Source of the DNA: Microvirga arabica
GTDB taxonomy: Bacteria > Pseudomonadota > Alphaproteobacteria > Rhizobiales > Beijerinckiaceae
Assembly (NCBI RefSeq): GCF_016811235.1
Contig: NZ_JAFBID010000008.1
Span: 62,001-126,000, forward strand
DNA length: 64,000 nt
Direction of reading: 5' to 3'
Shown here: positions 26,462 to 37,061 of the stretch, piece by piece
How positions within the stretch are numbered: position 1 is the stretch's first letter
Layout of the letters: every line of letters starts with the position of its first letter
Position numbers and translations under genes: made by a program
Notes under the pieces: generated by a model
Told to the model about the DNA's origin: nothing
The model's input: the letters and a program-made list of their open reading frames with translations, nothing else
Database searches by the model: none

Positions 26462-28462
26462 TCACGGCGAAGGAGGATCAAGCTCATGTTCCGGAGCGCC
26501 GTGGACGAGTTGCGTGGCTGGCGATTGGACGAGCAGCAGATAACGCTCGAACTGGACCAGGACGTCCGCGATGATCTGGTCGCGGTTCATGCCCATGATG
26601 TCGTAGCCGCGCCCGCCGCTGGAGAAGTAGGTGCGGGCCTCGTAGCGGTAGTCAGGTTTGCCGGCGAGCGGAGAGAAGGTGGCCACGGGCTGGGCGCTGC
26701 GGCTGACGCCATAGACGAAATCGCGGACGCCATCGGCCGGCGAGCGCAGGGCGATGGCACCGCCATCTTCCTCGACGACATGGGAGGTGCGTCCGCGTGA
26801 GCTCAACTCTCCCGCAACCTGCTCGAGTGCCGGACGCACCTGAGTGGTGATGAACTCTCCCACTTCGGCTTCGGTCGGGGCATGAAGGATGAGTGCGAGA
26901 CGGCGCTGCCACGTGAGGCCGGCGGCGGGATGGGCCGTGGGAATATACGATCTGGTGGCGTGAGCCTGCTGCTGGGCGAGGTCCGCGCGCATGCCGACCA
27001 GCAGGGACCAGACAAGCGCCAGCATGACGAGGGTGAAGGGCAGGGCGCTGGCCACGGTCGCCGATTGCAGCGCGCCAAGGCCGCCGGCAAGGAGCAGGCT
27101 GGCCGCTACGACACCTTCGAGGACGCACCAGAAGATGCGCTGGCCGGTCGTGGTCTGGGTCTCGCCGCCTGCGGCGATGGCGTCGATCACCAGCGATCCG
27201 GAATCCGCTGACGTGATGAAGAAGATGGTGACCAGGAGTACGGCCAGGGTGGAGGTGAGGCCCGAAAACGGCAAGTACTCGAAAAACTTGAAGAGGCCGA
27301 CCGAGACGTCGTTGGCGATGGCAGCACCGAGCGCACCAGCTGCCGCGCCGGTATCCACGAAGATCGCGGTGTTGCCGAAAACGGTCATCCAGAAGAAGGT
27401 GAAGCCCGCCGGAATGAACAGCACGGCGGTCACGAACTCGCGCACCGTGCGGCCGCGCGAGATGCGGGCGATGAACATGCCGACAAACGGCGACCAGGAA
27501 ATCCACCAGGCCCAGTAGAAGAGCGTCCAGGCATCGATCCATGGCGTCGGCTGATAGGCATAGATGTTGAAGGTCCGCAGCACGAGCGAGTCGAGATAAA
27601 GGCCCAGATTCTGCACGAAGTCGCGAAAGAGCAGCGCCGTCGGCCCCACCAGCAGGACGAAGATCATCAGCAGGATGGCGACAATCAGATTGGTTTCCGA
27701 CAGGATGCGCACGCCCTTGTCCAAACCGGTGACGACGGAAACTGTGGCGAGGGCAATGATGACCGCAATCAGGGGCAGCTGAATTTCAATCCCCATAGGG
27801 ATGCCCAGAAGATAGTTGAGGCCGGCATTGATCTGGGAAACCCCTACACCGAGCGAGGTGGCGATGCCGAAGATCGTTCCCACAATGGCGAAGATGTCGA
27901 CCGCATGACCGATAGGACCGTCGATGCGCTCCTTGAGGAGCGGGTAGAGACCGGAACGGATGGTGAGCGGCAGGTTATAGCGATAGCCGAAATACGCCAG
28001 CGACAGACCGACCACGGCATAGATGGCCCAGGCATGAATGCCCCAGTGAAAGAAGGTGACCGACATCGCTTCGCGCATCGCCGCGATGGAGCGCGGCTCG
28101 GCCGTCGGAGGAGCCATGAAGTGAGTCATCGGCTCGCCTACCGCATAGAACATCAGGCCGATGCCCATGCCGGCGGCGAACAGCATGGCGATCCAGGAGG
28201 TGAACCTGAAATCGGGCGTGGACTCGTCCGGTCCGAGTTTCAACCGGCCGTATCGGCCCAGGCAGAGGAGCAGCACGGTCACAAGGAAGATGCCGACGGC
28301 GAGGAGATAAAGCCAGCCGAAGCTGTTGAGAATGGCCTCTTGCAGGGACTTGAAGACCTCGCCGGCCCGATCCGGGAGAACAACCCCGATCGCGAGGAAA
28401 ATGCCGATGACGGCGACGGCGCCGAAGAAGACCGGCGGGTTGATGATGAAGCGTTTGAACAT
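26462..28462 (-). CDS. betT: BCCT transporter, BetT-type choline/betaine uptake
   Basis: The 666-residue protein has 12 TM helices and BCCT signatures: [18 protein letters not shown] and the TM8 Trp cluster [29 protein letters not shown]. The C-terminal cytoplasmic extension of about 150 residues ([21 protein letters not shown]) is the osmosensing-type tail of BetT. It imports choline or glycine betaine with protons for osmoprotection. There are no betA or betB genes beside it. The 450-bp region upstream of its start marks the edge of the AT-rich island. Confidence 0.88.
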   Translation of the reverse strand: MFKRFIINPPVFFGAVAVIGIFLAIGVVLPDRAGEVFKSLQEAILNSFGWLYLLAVGIFLVTVLLLCLGRYGRLKLGPDESTPDFRFTSWIAMLFAAGMGIGLMFYAVGEPMTHFMAPPTAEPRSIAAMREAMSVTFFHWGIHAWAIYAVVGLSLAYFGYRYNLPLTIRSGLYPLLKERIDGPIGHAVDIFAIVGTIFGIATSLGVGVSQINAGLNYLLGIPMGIEIQLPLIAVIIALATVSVVTGLDKGVRILSETNLIVAILLMIFVLLVGPTALLFRDFVQNLGLYLDSLVLRTFNIYAYQPTPWIDAWTLFYWAWWISWSPFVGMFIARISRGRTVREFVTAVLFIPAGFTFFWMTVFGNTAIFVDTGAAAGALGAAIANDVSVGLFKFFEYLPFSGLTSTLAVLLVTIFFITSADSGSLVIDAIAAGGETQTTTGQRIFWCVLEGVVAASLLLAGGLGALQSATVASALPFTLVMLALVWSLLVGMRADLAQQQAHATRSYIPTAHPAAGLTWQRRLALILHAPTEAEVGEFITTQVRPALEQVAGELSSRGRTSHVVEEDGGAIALRSPADGVRDFVYGVSRSAQPVATFSPLAGKPDYRYEARTYFSSGGRGYDIMGMNRDQIIADVLVQFERYLLLVQSPATQLVHGAPEHELDPPSP

Positions 28463-28916
28463 GCGGCATCCCTTGGATGCTCCGTCGCCAGCCGCAGCCT
28501 GTACTGGAGCAGTGAGCGTCCGCTACTGGAACGCCCACGTTCCCGATTCAGGATAGAAAGCGGCGAGGGAGGAAGAGTTCCTTCTCAATGAGGCTCCATG
28601 CCGGGCGGTAAGGACGGCTTGACCTGGAACATCGCCAGGAAGGGAAAGCCGTGCGACTCGGCCTAGGGGAAGCGCTCCACGAACGCGAAAAGGTCACGCC
28701 TCCACTCGGTGAGGGCGTGACCTCGCATGAATACGTGGCCCAACGGGAAACCCAGCCCCTGCGCCGCCTCTCGCAGCCGCAGGCTGTGGGACCGGAGGAT
28801 CAGACTTCTGTCCCCGGAGACAGGAAGGTGCGCAGCCCACGAAATAAAGCGAAACCAAACCCGGAATTTTCAATTACTTAGCAGCGCATTTCCATGGAAA
28901 ACGAGAAAATTGTCCA
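28463..28916. other. betT upstream region and left edge of the AT-rich island
   Basis: No convincing gene. GC-rich sequence resembling the chromosome runs to about 28,840, then composition turns AT-rich. Three similar GAGAA-containing segments occur at about 28,901, 28,925 and 28,957, and TTTCCAT recurs on either side of them. This could be a degenerate transposon end, but I could not pair it with an inverted copy at the right side. Confidence 0.4.
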
Positions 28917-30680
28917 TTAATTAGTGAGAATTATGAACGACTTTCCATAGATACATGAGAAATGAATTCTCACATTGAAAATCACAATGTGACCCCCATG
29001 ATCATCGTTGAACACTTTCAGCATGCTACGTTCGCCAGAATGAGAAGCTATTTCTGCCATCTGCCGGAAACACAATTTTTGTTTCCGAGAAGCACGTGGC
29101 TCATGGGCGAGCTCTGCAACTGCATCACGGCATAGTATCGACTTGTAACATTCAAACTCGCTCGCTGTGACGGATGCTACTTTGACATGTCCATCAAGGA
29201 CACTTTTCAGAAGGCCTTCGATACCCAAACTTTTAGTAACGTGAAGCACAGAAGAAGCCGACGAAATCCGCATTCGGTCTCACTTCCGCTTGCGCGTGGC
29301 CACCATCCCATCAATTGCCCCGACGCGAGCGACATAGAACGTGATGCTCATGTGGTCGGCTGATGAACTTACAGTCCCGTACGCACTGGCGCCTTCACAT
29401 GGTCAAAGCTCACTCCACACAATTGGTCGGCACCGTCACACATGGTTGCATCCGGTTCTTGGTTGGATTTCTGGTGCATCGAAATAATGTTAGGCGCGGA
29501 CTCTCCACTTCTGTCTTGCCAAACAAAGAGGTGAGTGATCTCGCCGTCAGTTACGAACGATCCCACGAGCAGCCAATCTAACCATTCGCAAGATCGTGTT
29601 TTCGTTAATGCCAAGCTTGCGCGCCGCGTGGTGACGGTTGATCCATTGGCCCGTGCTATTTCTACCAGCCGGTTGCTGCAAAGATGCTGTCTCGTCCAAA
29701 TGAGCGACAAGTTCATCGATTAATACCGACCGAGCCGCAGAAGGCAGGAGCGAACTACGGGACCCTTGCCCCAGCAGCCTATAGTAGAAACCCGCGAACC
29801 GATGCCGGAGGCTGCGTCTGCCCGCTGCATCGCTTGCAAACTCCCCCAACAGCAAATGAAAATGATGCGGCCAATCCATGAGTACGTCCGAAGTTGCTTT
29901 CATCACATCCTCAGGACGAGTTATACGTTGCCTTCGGTGTCCTCCTAGCGACGTTAAAGGCAGGCCGATCCCCGCAATCAAGCGGATTATGTCGGTCGCA
30001 TCTAAGTGTCCAAACGCATGCCAAAGCGTTGAACGTCGCGGAAGATCAGAGAAGGCCAATTTCTCCGCCAGCAGTAAGATCACTTCGATCTCGGCTTGAG
30101 GTGCAGGTTCCGGATTGGCATTCGAGAGCAAACCATCACAATGTGGGTCCGAACAACGATTAATTCCCGGTCGTCGCCACGTGATCAAAGCCCCACAGGC
30201 TGGACAAGATATTGCGAGGCGGCAATTGTGCCAAGGACAACATGTCCAAAACCCGAGATCCCAGATTGCAGGCACCACTCGCCGCTCGGCTAGACAGCGT
30301 GGGCATACACTGAAGTGTTTAGACGCTACCATCCAAGGCGGTAGTTCCAGGCCCGGTACGACGCTCCTAGAATATCCCGTACCACGCTTGAGGGGAATCA
30401 GCTCCGCGAAATCCTCAGGACTTCGCCCAACCATCTCGGCGAGCCTGTGCATCACATCCCGGCGTGCGACGTGTCTCCTCCCCAGAATGCCAGCCTGCGT
30501 GAGAATCCAGCTTGGATCTGGATGGCCATTCAGCTCGGCCATACGTAGTGCCCAGCCCCATATCCCCTCACCTCTGATTGGTGGAGTTCGGATAGGCATT
30601 CGGTACGATTGATAAGAACCGGGATGATCCCGAAGGTAGCCTCGTGTCTTCGCACTCGTTGATGTTCTTTGAACAGACAT
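28917..30680 (-). pseudogene. tniQ: Second tniQ gene, apparently frame-broken
   Basis: The first 377 codons (30680 to 29547) encode a TniQ/TnsD-type protein with the N-terminal motif RGEGIWGWALRMAELNG, zinc-binding groups CPRC, CCPWH and CPAC, and a late helix-turn-helix HAARKLGINENTILRMV. A TGA at 29547 stops it early. In the next frame, DWLLVGSFVTDGEITHLFVWQD resembles the continuation of the intact paralog (GRLSGISQTIVTRHVRLIDYQ). The original frame then reopens at 29273-28917 with LGIEGLLKSVLDGHVKVA, which matches a later domain of the paralog. The reconstructed length (about 588 codons) is close to the intact copy (615). I infer two compensating disruptions; an alternative is a naturally short TniQ followed by an unrelated ORF. 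Confidence 0.65.
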
Positions 30681-30800
30681 CTTTACCCTCGACTAGCTTT
30701 CAGCACCTCAGTCGAAAGTAGGTCTAACCTCAATCAATCGATCTTGACCGAATTAGACCAGGGATGAGCAATCCCTAAGGACTTTGTACTCACGACCTTA

Positions 30801-32648
30801 TTAAGAGATCTCCTGCCCCTTACCGAAATCAATTGCATCGAGTTCCGACAACTTCCACACGGCTGAAATCCCGTTTGCGGTGTTCGAATGTATTAAAGGT
30901 TCAACACCAGCAACCTTCAATCTTTCACAGATGACCCGCGTGCTCGTTCCGAACTCGCGTGCCAACCGACTCGAAAGAGTGAACCGGCTATGGAAACCAG
31001 TTACAGAAACAGCGGAGATACTGCACTTGGAATCGCTGGATTGATTGTACGTCTCGATTCTCTCCAAGCATCCGTATTCAATGAGAAGCGGTATCATACG
31101 TATTGAGACCGACAATTGCTTGGCCGCAGCCGCTACGCTCAATGCGGCGCCCTCCGACCTAAACCGAGTCCCGAATATTGCATCCTTAGAAATCAATAAA
31201 CGCCGAAAAACTGGCGATGAACCATCGGATGAGGCATCTACAGCCAGTTTGAGAGTGCCCTGAAAGACCGCAGTTACAAGATCCGCGAGACGGACCCGGC
31301 GCAGTTCTGGAACGTTTGCCAGTGGTATGTGATCAACGTTTGAGTGCGTAGATATAGCCGCGTCTTCGAGCCGCCTCCTGAACGCGTCGAGGTCATCGAT
31401 ATGGAAACGATACTCGTGCCTTCTCTTCCCAACGTAACGGGCCGCCGTCAGCAATCCGATCCTTCGGAAGGTCTCGACCTGGAATGCTGAGATACCGAGC
31501 CATCGGCCGGCCTCAGTCGATCCGAAGCTGCTTGCACGCTGATCCAGAACCTTACCTAGATGCTGGTAGTCAATGAGCCGAACGTGGCGCGTGACTATCG
31601 TTTGGCTTATTCCCGAGAGGCGTCCATCCAAAATCATTTTACCAATCGATGCATTCGTAACACCAAGCTGGCGGGCTGCCACGGCAGCAGTAACATATCT
31701 TTGTCTCAGGGGCGGATCGGCATAGAAGAACGACCAGTGTTTGACCGGCAATCCACTTACATCATTGGCCAAGATAGCTCGGACCCCATCCAATATCCGT
31801 TCAAGACCTGGGTGATCGAATGCGACCCTCATCCGTTCGATGAGGGGCCCGAAAGTCGCCGCCAACCCGCCTATGCTTGGTCGACGATGTTCCTTCAACC
31901 AATCTCGGAGCCCGTGCGGCCAGTCAAGTAAAACTGGCGCTCCTCTCTGCACCACATCCAACGCCGTCATGAGCGGTGGCTTGGCTATGAATATGGAGCG
32001 CCAATTCGCCAAGCCTGGAGCGTGTGTGCCAGCGAACCAAAGAAGACGGACAGCGGCATCGAGACTTACTACCGGAGCGATGCCATCGAACGGGCCCAAT
32101 GTAGAACCGGCAAATTTTTCCAGGGCGTGTGCTACATTCAATACCTCGTGAGGGACGGATAGGTTCGAGCTTGCAATCTCCTTTCCACAGCGGCAGATTT
32201 TAGAGGATCGCCGAAACCATGACAGTCGGCTGCCGCAGTCGTGGCATATGTCGGTCAGGACCTCGCTATGTTCATAGCAGGCAAGGTAACAGCGTAGATC
32301 CCAAATGCGCTTGCAGAACTTTCCCTCGCGCAAGCAGGACACACAAACCTTGGCGTGGACCATGTCGAGCCCTGACGCAGCGATCTCTTGCCTACCGAAA
32401 TGAACCATGTTTGATCGTGTCGCCACAGGCCAAGCTGACATCAACTCGAGATCTTCTACCTTCGCCAAATGGTCTACGGCAGCAGCCAATGGACCCAAGT
32501 CGCATTCCTTGGTAGCAAAGCATCTCGGTAGCCCTGCCGCGGTCAGGAGCCATCGCAGATCATTCAACCCGTTTGCCTCGGTCAAGGCAAGGGCATAGCC
32601 GAGCAAACTGCTCTCGGCGTCTGGTTTCAATCGAACAGGCAGTCGCAT
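30801..32648 (-). CDS. tniQ: TniQ-family target-selection protein
   Basis: The 615-residue TniQ/TnsD-type protein has an N-terminal TniQ domain (ESSLLGYALALTEANGLNDLRWLLTAAGL), zinc-ligand clusters CVSC, CYEH, CHDCG and CRCG at about residues 120-180, and a long C-terminal region with several helix-turn-helix units (for example TAAVAARQLGVTNASIGKMI and TEAGRWLGISAFQVETFRRIG). TniQ proteins link the AAA+ regulator to a chosen target site, either DNA-sequence-specific (TnsD) or guided by another factor. It starts 13 bp after the end of tniB, so the two are translated together. Confidence 0.9.
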   Translation of the reverse strand: MRLPVRLKPDAESSLLGYALALTEANGLNDLRWLLTAAGLPRCFATKECDLGPLAAAVDHLAKVEDLELMSAWPVATRSNMVHFGRQEIAASGLDMVHAKVCVSCLREGKFCKRIWDLRCYLACYEHSEVLTDICHDCGSRLSWFRRSSKICRCGKEIASSNLSVPHEVLNVAHALEKFAGSTLGPFDGIAPVVSLDAAVRLLWFAGTHAPGLANWRSIFIAKPPLMTALDVVQRGAPVLLDWPHGLRDWLKEHRRPSIGGLAATFGPLIERMRVAFDHPGLERILDGVRAILANDVSGLPVKHWSFFYADPPLRQRYVTAAVAARQLGVTNASIGKMILDGRLSGISQTIVTRHVRLIDYQHLGKVLDQRASSFGSTEAGRWLGISAFQVETFRRIGLLTAARYVGKRRHEYRFHIDDLDAFRRRLEDAAISTHSNVDHIPLANVPELRRVRLADLVTAVFQGTLKLAVDASSDGSSPVFRRLLISKDAIFGTRFRSEGAALSVAAAAKQLSVSIRMIPLLIEYGCLERIETYNQSSDSKCSISAVSVTGFHSRFTLSSRLAREFGTSTRVICERLKVAGVEPLIHSNTANGISAVWKLSELDAIDFGKGQEIS

Positions 32649-32661
32649 GACTCATCCGCCG

Positions 32662-33744
32662 TTATGCCTTGGTCAATGCAGTCGTTAGCTCGGCGCGACG
32701 TTCGGACTTTTTCTTTTTTCCCTTACGCTTCGGCTGATTGAGGAGCGTATGGTCGCGTACCGGAGGCGGCATACGTCCATCCCATTCAAGACCCCACGGG
32801 TTGATCAATTTTTCATGCAGCTTCTCCTTGCGAAATGCCTTATCGAAGGCTCGTCTGAGGAGATCAGCACTTACAATTTCATCTCCATCCCTCGTTGCGA
32901 TCCACATCGCTCTTAAGAGCAGCTTTTTAAGAAGGCCAACAACGCCCCTGGATGCATAGTAAAATTTCTTGGCTTCGTCTTCATTCAAGACGTCGATCTC
33001 AGGTGCATACGGGAGAGGTGACTGCTCCTTGAATGCAACCAGGAGGGCAATGAAGAATAGGCGGCTCTCGGGAACTGGGTCAGTATCCTCCTTTGGATCC
33101 TCGCCCCACAGGTAAGGCGGCATCTGAATCTCCTCGTCCCAACGCCTGTCGATCTGGTCATCGTGATCAAACAAGTGACGGACACGTCCCATCCCAAGCA
33201 GGATGAATGAGACATTGATCTGACTATGAATTTCCTTTAACCATTCGGCCAAGTCTTCACGCCGGACTACCCCATCCCGATCGACGGCGCGTTGTGCCTC
33301 ATCAATTATAATACCTCTGACACCACACGCCCGCGTATATAGTACCAGTCGTGTATTGAGGTCGTCACGGCCTCCCCGACGCCAAAACCCGTCACCAAGA
33401 TGCTCCAGCAGCACGCGGGCTAAGGAGTTGGCAGTTGGCTGCGAGGGCATGTCGACGCATAGCAGAGGAACGGAGTCACATTCTGCCTCAATTCCAGAGA
33501 GAAGATTTACTTGGCGGCCATTGACTACCCGCGGAAAGCTCTCTGCAACTTTTTCGACGAGTGTTGTCTTTCCGATGCCAGACGGTCCGGTAATGAAAAG
33601 GTTTGGAGCCTCCCGTAGTTTACCGTGGAGGCCGATGGTCGCGATGACATCATCTACGACATCCTGGAAGGCTGGATGTTCAACGAAGATGCTGTCAAGT
33701 TCACCTATGATTTCTTCAGAAGGTGGAGTTTTCGTCGCCATCAA
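32662..33744 (-). CDS. tniB: TniB/TnsC-type AAA+ transposition regulator
   Basis: The 360-residue ATPase has Walker A GPSGIGKTT at about residue 52, Walker B GIIIDEAQRAVD near residue 142, sensor-1 region SFILLGMGRVRHL and a helical lid. The C-terminus is strongly basic (PKRKGKKKKSERR), unlike most shorter TniB proteins, and may bind DNA or the TniQ partner. TniB/TnsC polymerises on target DNA and recruits the transposase. It begins 19 bp after tniA in the same operon. Confidence 0.92.
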   Translation of the reverse strand: MMATKTPPSEEIIGELDSIFVEHPAFQDVVDDVIATIGLHGKLREAPNLFITGPSGIGKTTLVEKVAESFPRVVNGRQVNLLSGIEAECDSVPLLCVDMPSQPTANSLARVLLEHLGDGFWRRGGRDDLNTRLVLYTRACGVRGIIIDEAQRAVDRDGVVRREDLAEWLKEIHSQINVSFILLGMGRVRHLFDHDDQIDRRWDEEIQMPPYLWGEDPKEDTDPVPESRLFFIALLVAFKEQSPLPYAPEIDVLNEDEAKKFYYASRGVVGLLKKLLLRAMWIATRDGDEIVSADLLRRAFDKAFRKEKLHEKLINPWGLEWDGRMPPPVRDHTLLNQPKRKGKKKKSERRAELTTALTKA

Positions 33745-33763
33745 GCTTTCTCCCTGGTTTGAT

Positions 33764-35935
33764 TCAGTCTCTGGGACGAAGTGAGCGCGTCGCCGTGAAG
33801 CGGGGAGGTGTGAGACGTCTTTGAATGGGCACCACGGCAGAGCTGCTGGGGATCTCGTGTTGAATCAATGGAGCCTCATGATCGTTCGATGCGTCTATCA
33901 ACGGAGGGGTTCCGACTGCAAAATGCGGATTGAGAGCTCCGAAATGCCCCTCCGGATTGAGGAGGTTGAAGATGGTATGTGTGCCTATCCCGGCGGCACG
34001 GGCGATTAAGGTGTTGGTGCGCATGCCCATCGCTTGGGGAACAGCTTGCTTGATCAAGTCATGAAGTGCCATCTTTGCCCTGAGGCGCGCTTCAAGATCA
34101 GTGCTGCCGGAAATTCTTTCGGCATGGCGGGTGTAGAGTATGTGGCGGTGCAAATCGAGGCCAGAAGCATATTTCTGGTCAAGTGCGTAGCAAGGTATCC
34201 AAGTCTCACTCTTGGAGTCATAGACGTGCACTTTACCGATGTTGAGGGGATTGACTCGCACACGAACCTTGAGGCTAGCACCCTGATTGCGTCGTAGAAT
34301 GTCCACGCCATCACTATAGTAGCGGAGGTTTGCGTAGAGGACTCCGCGCGAGTCCAGGAGAGATCCTTCCCTGTCAATACCACAGAGGAAATCCAAATCG
34401 GTCCCGACCCTCGGGAATCGCGGCTTGATTATCCGAGTGCCTTCGATCCAGCGCTGGTTCGGGCTCATGTTAAGGCGAGGCAACGCGCCAGTATTGTAAA
34501 CCTCTACAATCCACTTATGTATGATCCAAAGAAGATGCGAAAATCCGATGCATCCGTTCTCGGCGGGGTTATAGTCGCAGGGGTCGATCTCCTTCGACAA
34601 TACGAAGCCTGGCATTTCGCGCAGAAGAGTCTGATTCAGCACCCGAAACGTATTTTCAACGACCCCCTTTACCCAAGGCATCCGGGGCGGAGTGAAATCA
34701 TAGGCAATGTCGAGATCATTCATTAAGCGCTCGATCGTTCGCCCGTGAGCTGCCAACTCATTGTCGAACGTTACGAAGCGTGGGAGGCCACCCATAATAT
34801 AATCGCTTGCAATGTCAGGATACGCTTGTCGGACGTAGGATTTCGGAAGCGACGCATGACGGAAAACGCTTGTGAAAACCAGATCACCAGGAGGTTCGAA
34901 GCCGCAGTAGAAGCCAATGATCGCCTTGGAGTACACGTCGACCAGCCAAGCCAACCAGGGACGCCCAAGAGGGATCCCCAGCAGGTCATCGAAGCTGTAA
35001 ACGTCCAACAGCGTTTCATCGTATTGAACATCGCTCAAGCATGCCGCAGGCTCCTCATGCCCGCGAGGACCGCGAAAATCCTTCTGCGTCTTGGTTCGCC
35101 CTCTCAAAGCGAGACTTGCAAGGTAGGCTGGAATGTCGTCGAGGATATTATAAAAGGTGGATTTACAGGGCAGCTTTATATACTCTGCTAATTCTGGCTC
35201 GCTGACCTTGAGAGCATCCAGCCGAGTCAGGCTCTCGATCATGATGTCAGTCATGGTCACGGTTGGCTTGTCGCCTTTGGACTTCTCGCGGGCCGCCTCC
35301 AGCTTTTCCATCATCACTTTTCGAATGATGGCCTTGACTTTCTTGAATACTACCCGGCGATACCCGCGCTTGTCGAAGTCCCCCTCGAGATCGCGCACGT
35401 CGTTCGCTACATCAAGTTTGCCTTTCCAGCGATAATAAGTTGCTGTGCTGACCTCCTTATCTTGACCGTAGTGTTTCTGGCCGAGCTCCTTCCCAAGTTC
35501 CATAAGCGTTCGTGCTAGGATAGTCTCCTTGGTCTTCTCTCCATTGACGACCATTCTCGATGTCTTGAGACCAGGAGGAAGTCTCCTTTCGACTTCCCGG
35601 ATGATATCTCTGCGAAACTCAATTCGCTTTCTTACATGATCGGGCTTGTCAGAAAGTAACGTCGACCGCCTTTTGGTTCGCTTCGCGGTCTGTTCAGGAG
35701 TGTCCTCATCGCGCTCTAGGTCAAATTCGACAGTTCCGTTTGCAAACCATGTCTCGAGATCAGAGGTGCGTTGGCGCTCAATGACGGCCCCGCGAGTCGG
35801 CCCATGAAGCGAGACTGCATTTACCGGAACCATCTGCCAATGCGGGATGCCTTCGATAGCGATTTCGTTAAGTAGACGGTAGCGCTTCTTATCGAGAAGG
35901 ATGCGCACACCTTCCTCAAAGGCGAACGATTCCAT
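33764..35935 (-). CDS. tniA: TniA/TnsB-type DDE transposase
   Basis: The 723-residue protein has an N-terminal DNA-binding region of about 270 residues, then an RNase H-like catalytic core. The DDE triad is consistent with an Asp in CLSDVQYDETLLD, the Asp in VTFDNELAAHG and the Glu in WVKGVVENTFRVLNQ. A Mu-type C-terminal beta-barrel follows (LRYYSDGVDILRRNQGASLKVRVRVNP). It should bind the transposon ends and join 3' ends to target DNA. The first metal Asp is followed by a long DVYSFDDLLGIPLGRPWL insertion not usual in rve domains. Confidence 0.92.
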   Translation of the reverse strand: MESFAFEEGVRILLDKKRYRLLNEIAIEGIPHWQMVPVNAVSLHGPTRGAVIERQRTSDLETWFANGTVEFDLERDEDTPEQTAKRTKRRSTLLSDKPDHVRKRIEFRRDIIREVERRLPPGLKTSRMVVNGEKTKETILARTLMELGKELGQKHYGQDKEVSTATYYRWKGKLDVANDVRDLEGDFDKRGYRRVVFKKVKAIIRKVMMEKLEAAREKSKGDKPTVTMTDIMIESLTRLDALKVSEPELAEYIKLPCKSTFYNILDDIPAYLASLALRGRTKTQKDFRGPRGHEEPAACLSDVQYDETLLDVYSFDDLLGIPLGRPWLAWLVDVYSKAIIGFYCGFEPPGDLVFTSVFRHASLPKSYVRQAYPDIASDYIMGGLPRFVTFDNELAAHGRTIERLMNDLDIAYDFTPPRMPWVKGVVENTFRVLNQTLLREMPGFVLSKEIDPCDYNPAENGCIGFSHLLWIIHKWIVEVYNTGALPRLNMSPNQRWIEGTRIIKPRFPRVGTDLDFLCGIDREGSLLDSRGVLYANLRYYSDGVDILRRNQGASLKVRVRVNPLNIGKVHVYDSKSETWIPCYALDQKYASGLDLHRHILYTRHAERISGSTDLEARLRAKMALHDLIKQAVPQAMGMRTNTLIARAAGIGTHTIFNLLNPEGHFGALNPHFAVGTPPLIDASNDHEAPLIQHEIPSSSAVVPIQRRLTPPRFTATRSLRPRD

Positions 35936-35941
35936 GCTCGG

Positions 35942-36805
35942 TCATCCAAGTAGGGTCAGGCCGTCAAGATTCGTCCAGCCGAGGGAAACGGGTATGTTGG
36001 TTCCAAGTGGTAGATTGAGATTGATTGCGAGGAACCCTCGACGGATCAGGGCGTGAATCTGGTCGGTTGACACGCCCAGGTCTGCGACGATCATCCCTAG
36101 AGTGACAGGCTTGGTCCTGGATAGCTTTTCGGTAAGGGCGATCAAGGCCGCACGGTTAGGGAGAGGCGTCATCCGGTCCTCGTACACCTGCCAGACGGTG
36201 TCGTAACGAGGCAGGCACCTAACTTGGTTTTCTGTTCGAACCCGGTAGCCAAAACCTAAGCCGTTGAGTGCGGAGGCAATGGCCTCCCAACGGAGTTCGT
36301 TCTCCCGCTCGCTTGCTTCAATTTCGAACTTTACCTCTTGGAACTCAGGGTACCCTTCCCAGATGACAAAAGCGTCCGGTCGATGTCGCTGAACCTTGCC
36401 GTCCAAGATGTATCTCAGCCAAATCGGTTGCTCGACAAATCCGTGTCTAGCTGGGTCGAGCTCGCAGTCCAACATATTGTCAAACTCCAGACTCGACGCT
36501 GCCCTCATGACCCTCTTGCTTTTTATGCTCGGAAATCGGCTCTGACGTCCGCGCTGACATCCTCGTGGTGAGCGCCCAATCTTCATTTCGGGATAGTCTA
36601 GGAATGGTTCGTATAGGGCTGGATGGCGTGAAATGATCTTGACGCCTGGTTGCGGAGCCGGAGTCTCGGGCGCTGGCCAGAAGCGCTCTCTTTTATTCCC
36701 CTTAAATACTGTGGGCGCTGGGGCCGGAGGACGCTGCTGGATCAGGCTTTGCATCCAGCCGCCTAAGTCGTCTGTATCGAAGAAGTCGACGTCCGGTGCA
36801 CTCAT
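35942..36805 (-). CDS. tnsA: TnsA-like endonuclease
   Basis: The start at 36805 follows a strong GGAGGAAAAT ribosome site and gives 287 residues; the longer open frame upstream lacks one. The restriction-like TnsA active site is visible as SLEFD (Glu), HRPDAFV (Asp) and EFQEVKFE (Lys after an acidic residue), with DYPEMKIGRSPRGC near the N-terminus. A C-terminal helix-turn-helix (LGMIVADLGVSTDQIHALIRRGFL) follows. TnsA cuts the 5' ends so that the element leaves by cut-and-paste. Its gene lies 6 bp before tniA and opens the operon. Confidence 0.85.
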   Translation of the reverse strand: MSAPDVDFFDTDDLGGWMQSLIQQRPPAPAPTVFKGNKRERFWPAPETPAPQPGVKIISRHPALYEPFLDYPEMKIGRSPRGCQRGRQSRFPSIKSKRVMRAASSLEFDNMLDCELDPARHGFVEQPIWLRYILDGKVQRHRPDAFVIWEGYPEFQEVKFEIEASERENELRWEAIASALNGLGFGYRVRTENQVRCLPRYDTVWQVYEDRMTPLPNRAALIALTEKLSRTKPVTLGMIVADLGVSTDQIHALIRRGFLAINLNLPLGTNIPVSLGWTNLDGLTLLG

Positions 36806-36951
36806 GAGGATTTTCCTCCAAGCAATCTCTGGAAATAGGTTCCCGGTACTCTGCTCCGAAAGCTCTGTAGATGCTGAAGACCAGATGTGGCCTTCAAGGT
36901 AGCTCATATTTGACCGAGAGGTGCGCCTGAACGCACCCCGGCCGAGACATA

Positions 36952-36978
36952 AATTTAACGCTTTGATAGAAATGTCAA
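36952..36978 (-). promoter_or_regulatory. Possible promoter of the tns operon
   Basis: On the minus strand TTGACA (36978-36973) is followed after 15 bp by TAAATT (36957-36952), a reasonable -35 and weak -10. The site lies about 150 bp upstream of the TnsA start in AT-rich DNA. Confidence 0.4.
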
Positions 36979-37061
36979 TTGCATTAAGTGAGTATAATAC
37001 CAAAGTACGTAGTATGATCAGAATGAAATGTTTAGGAATCGCCAATCAAAATAGTAGTGAA

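Larger units (their letters stand above)
28917..36805 (-). mobile_element. Tn7-like transposition module (tnsA-tniA-tniB-tniQ-tniQ')
   Basis: Five consecutive minus-strand genes form a Tn7/Tn5053-type core: a TnsA-like endonuclease, a DDE transposase, an AAA+ target-selection ATPase and two TniQ proteins, spaced by 6 to 150 bp as one operon. Base composition is clearly lower in GC than both flanks, which indicates transfer. No Cas genes, CRISPR array or cargo genes lie inside. The coordinates given are those of the coding core; the true ends are probably near 28.85 and 37.2-37.6 kb but were not resolved by eye. Confidence 0.85.
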
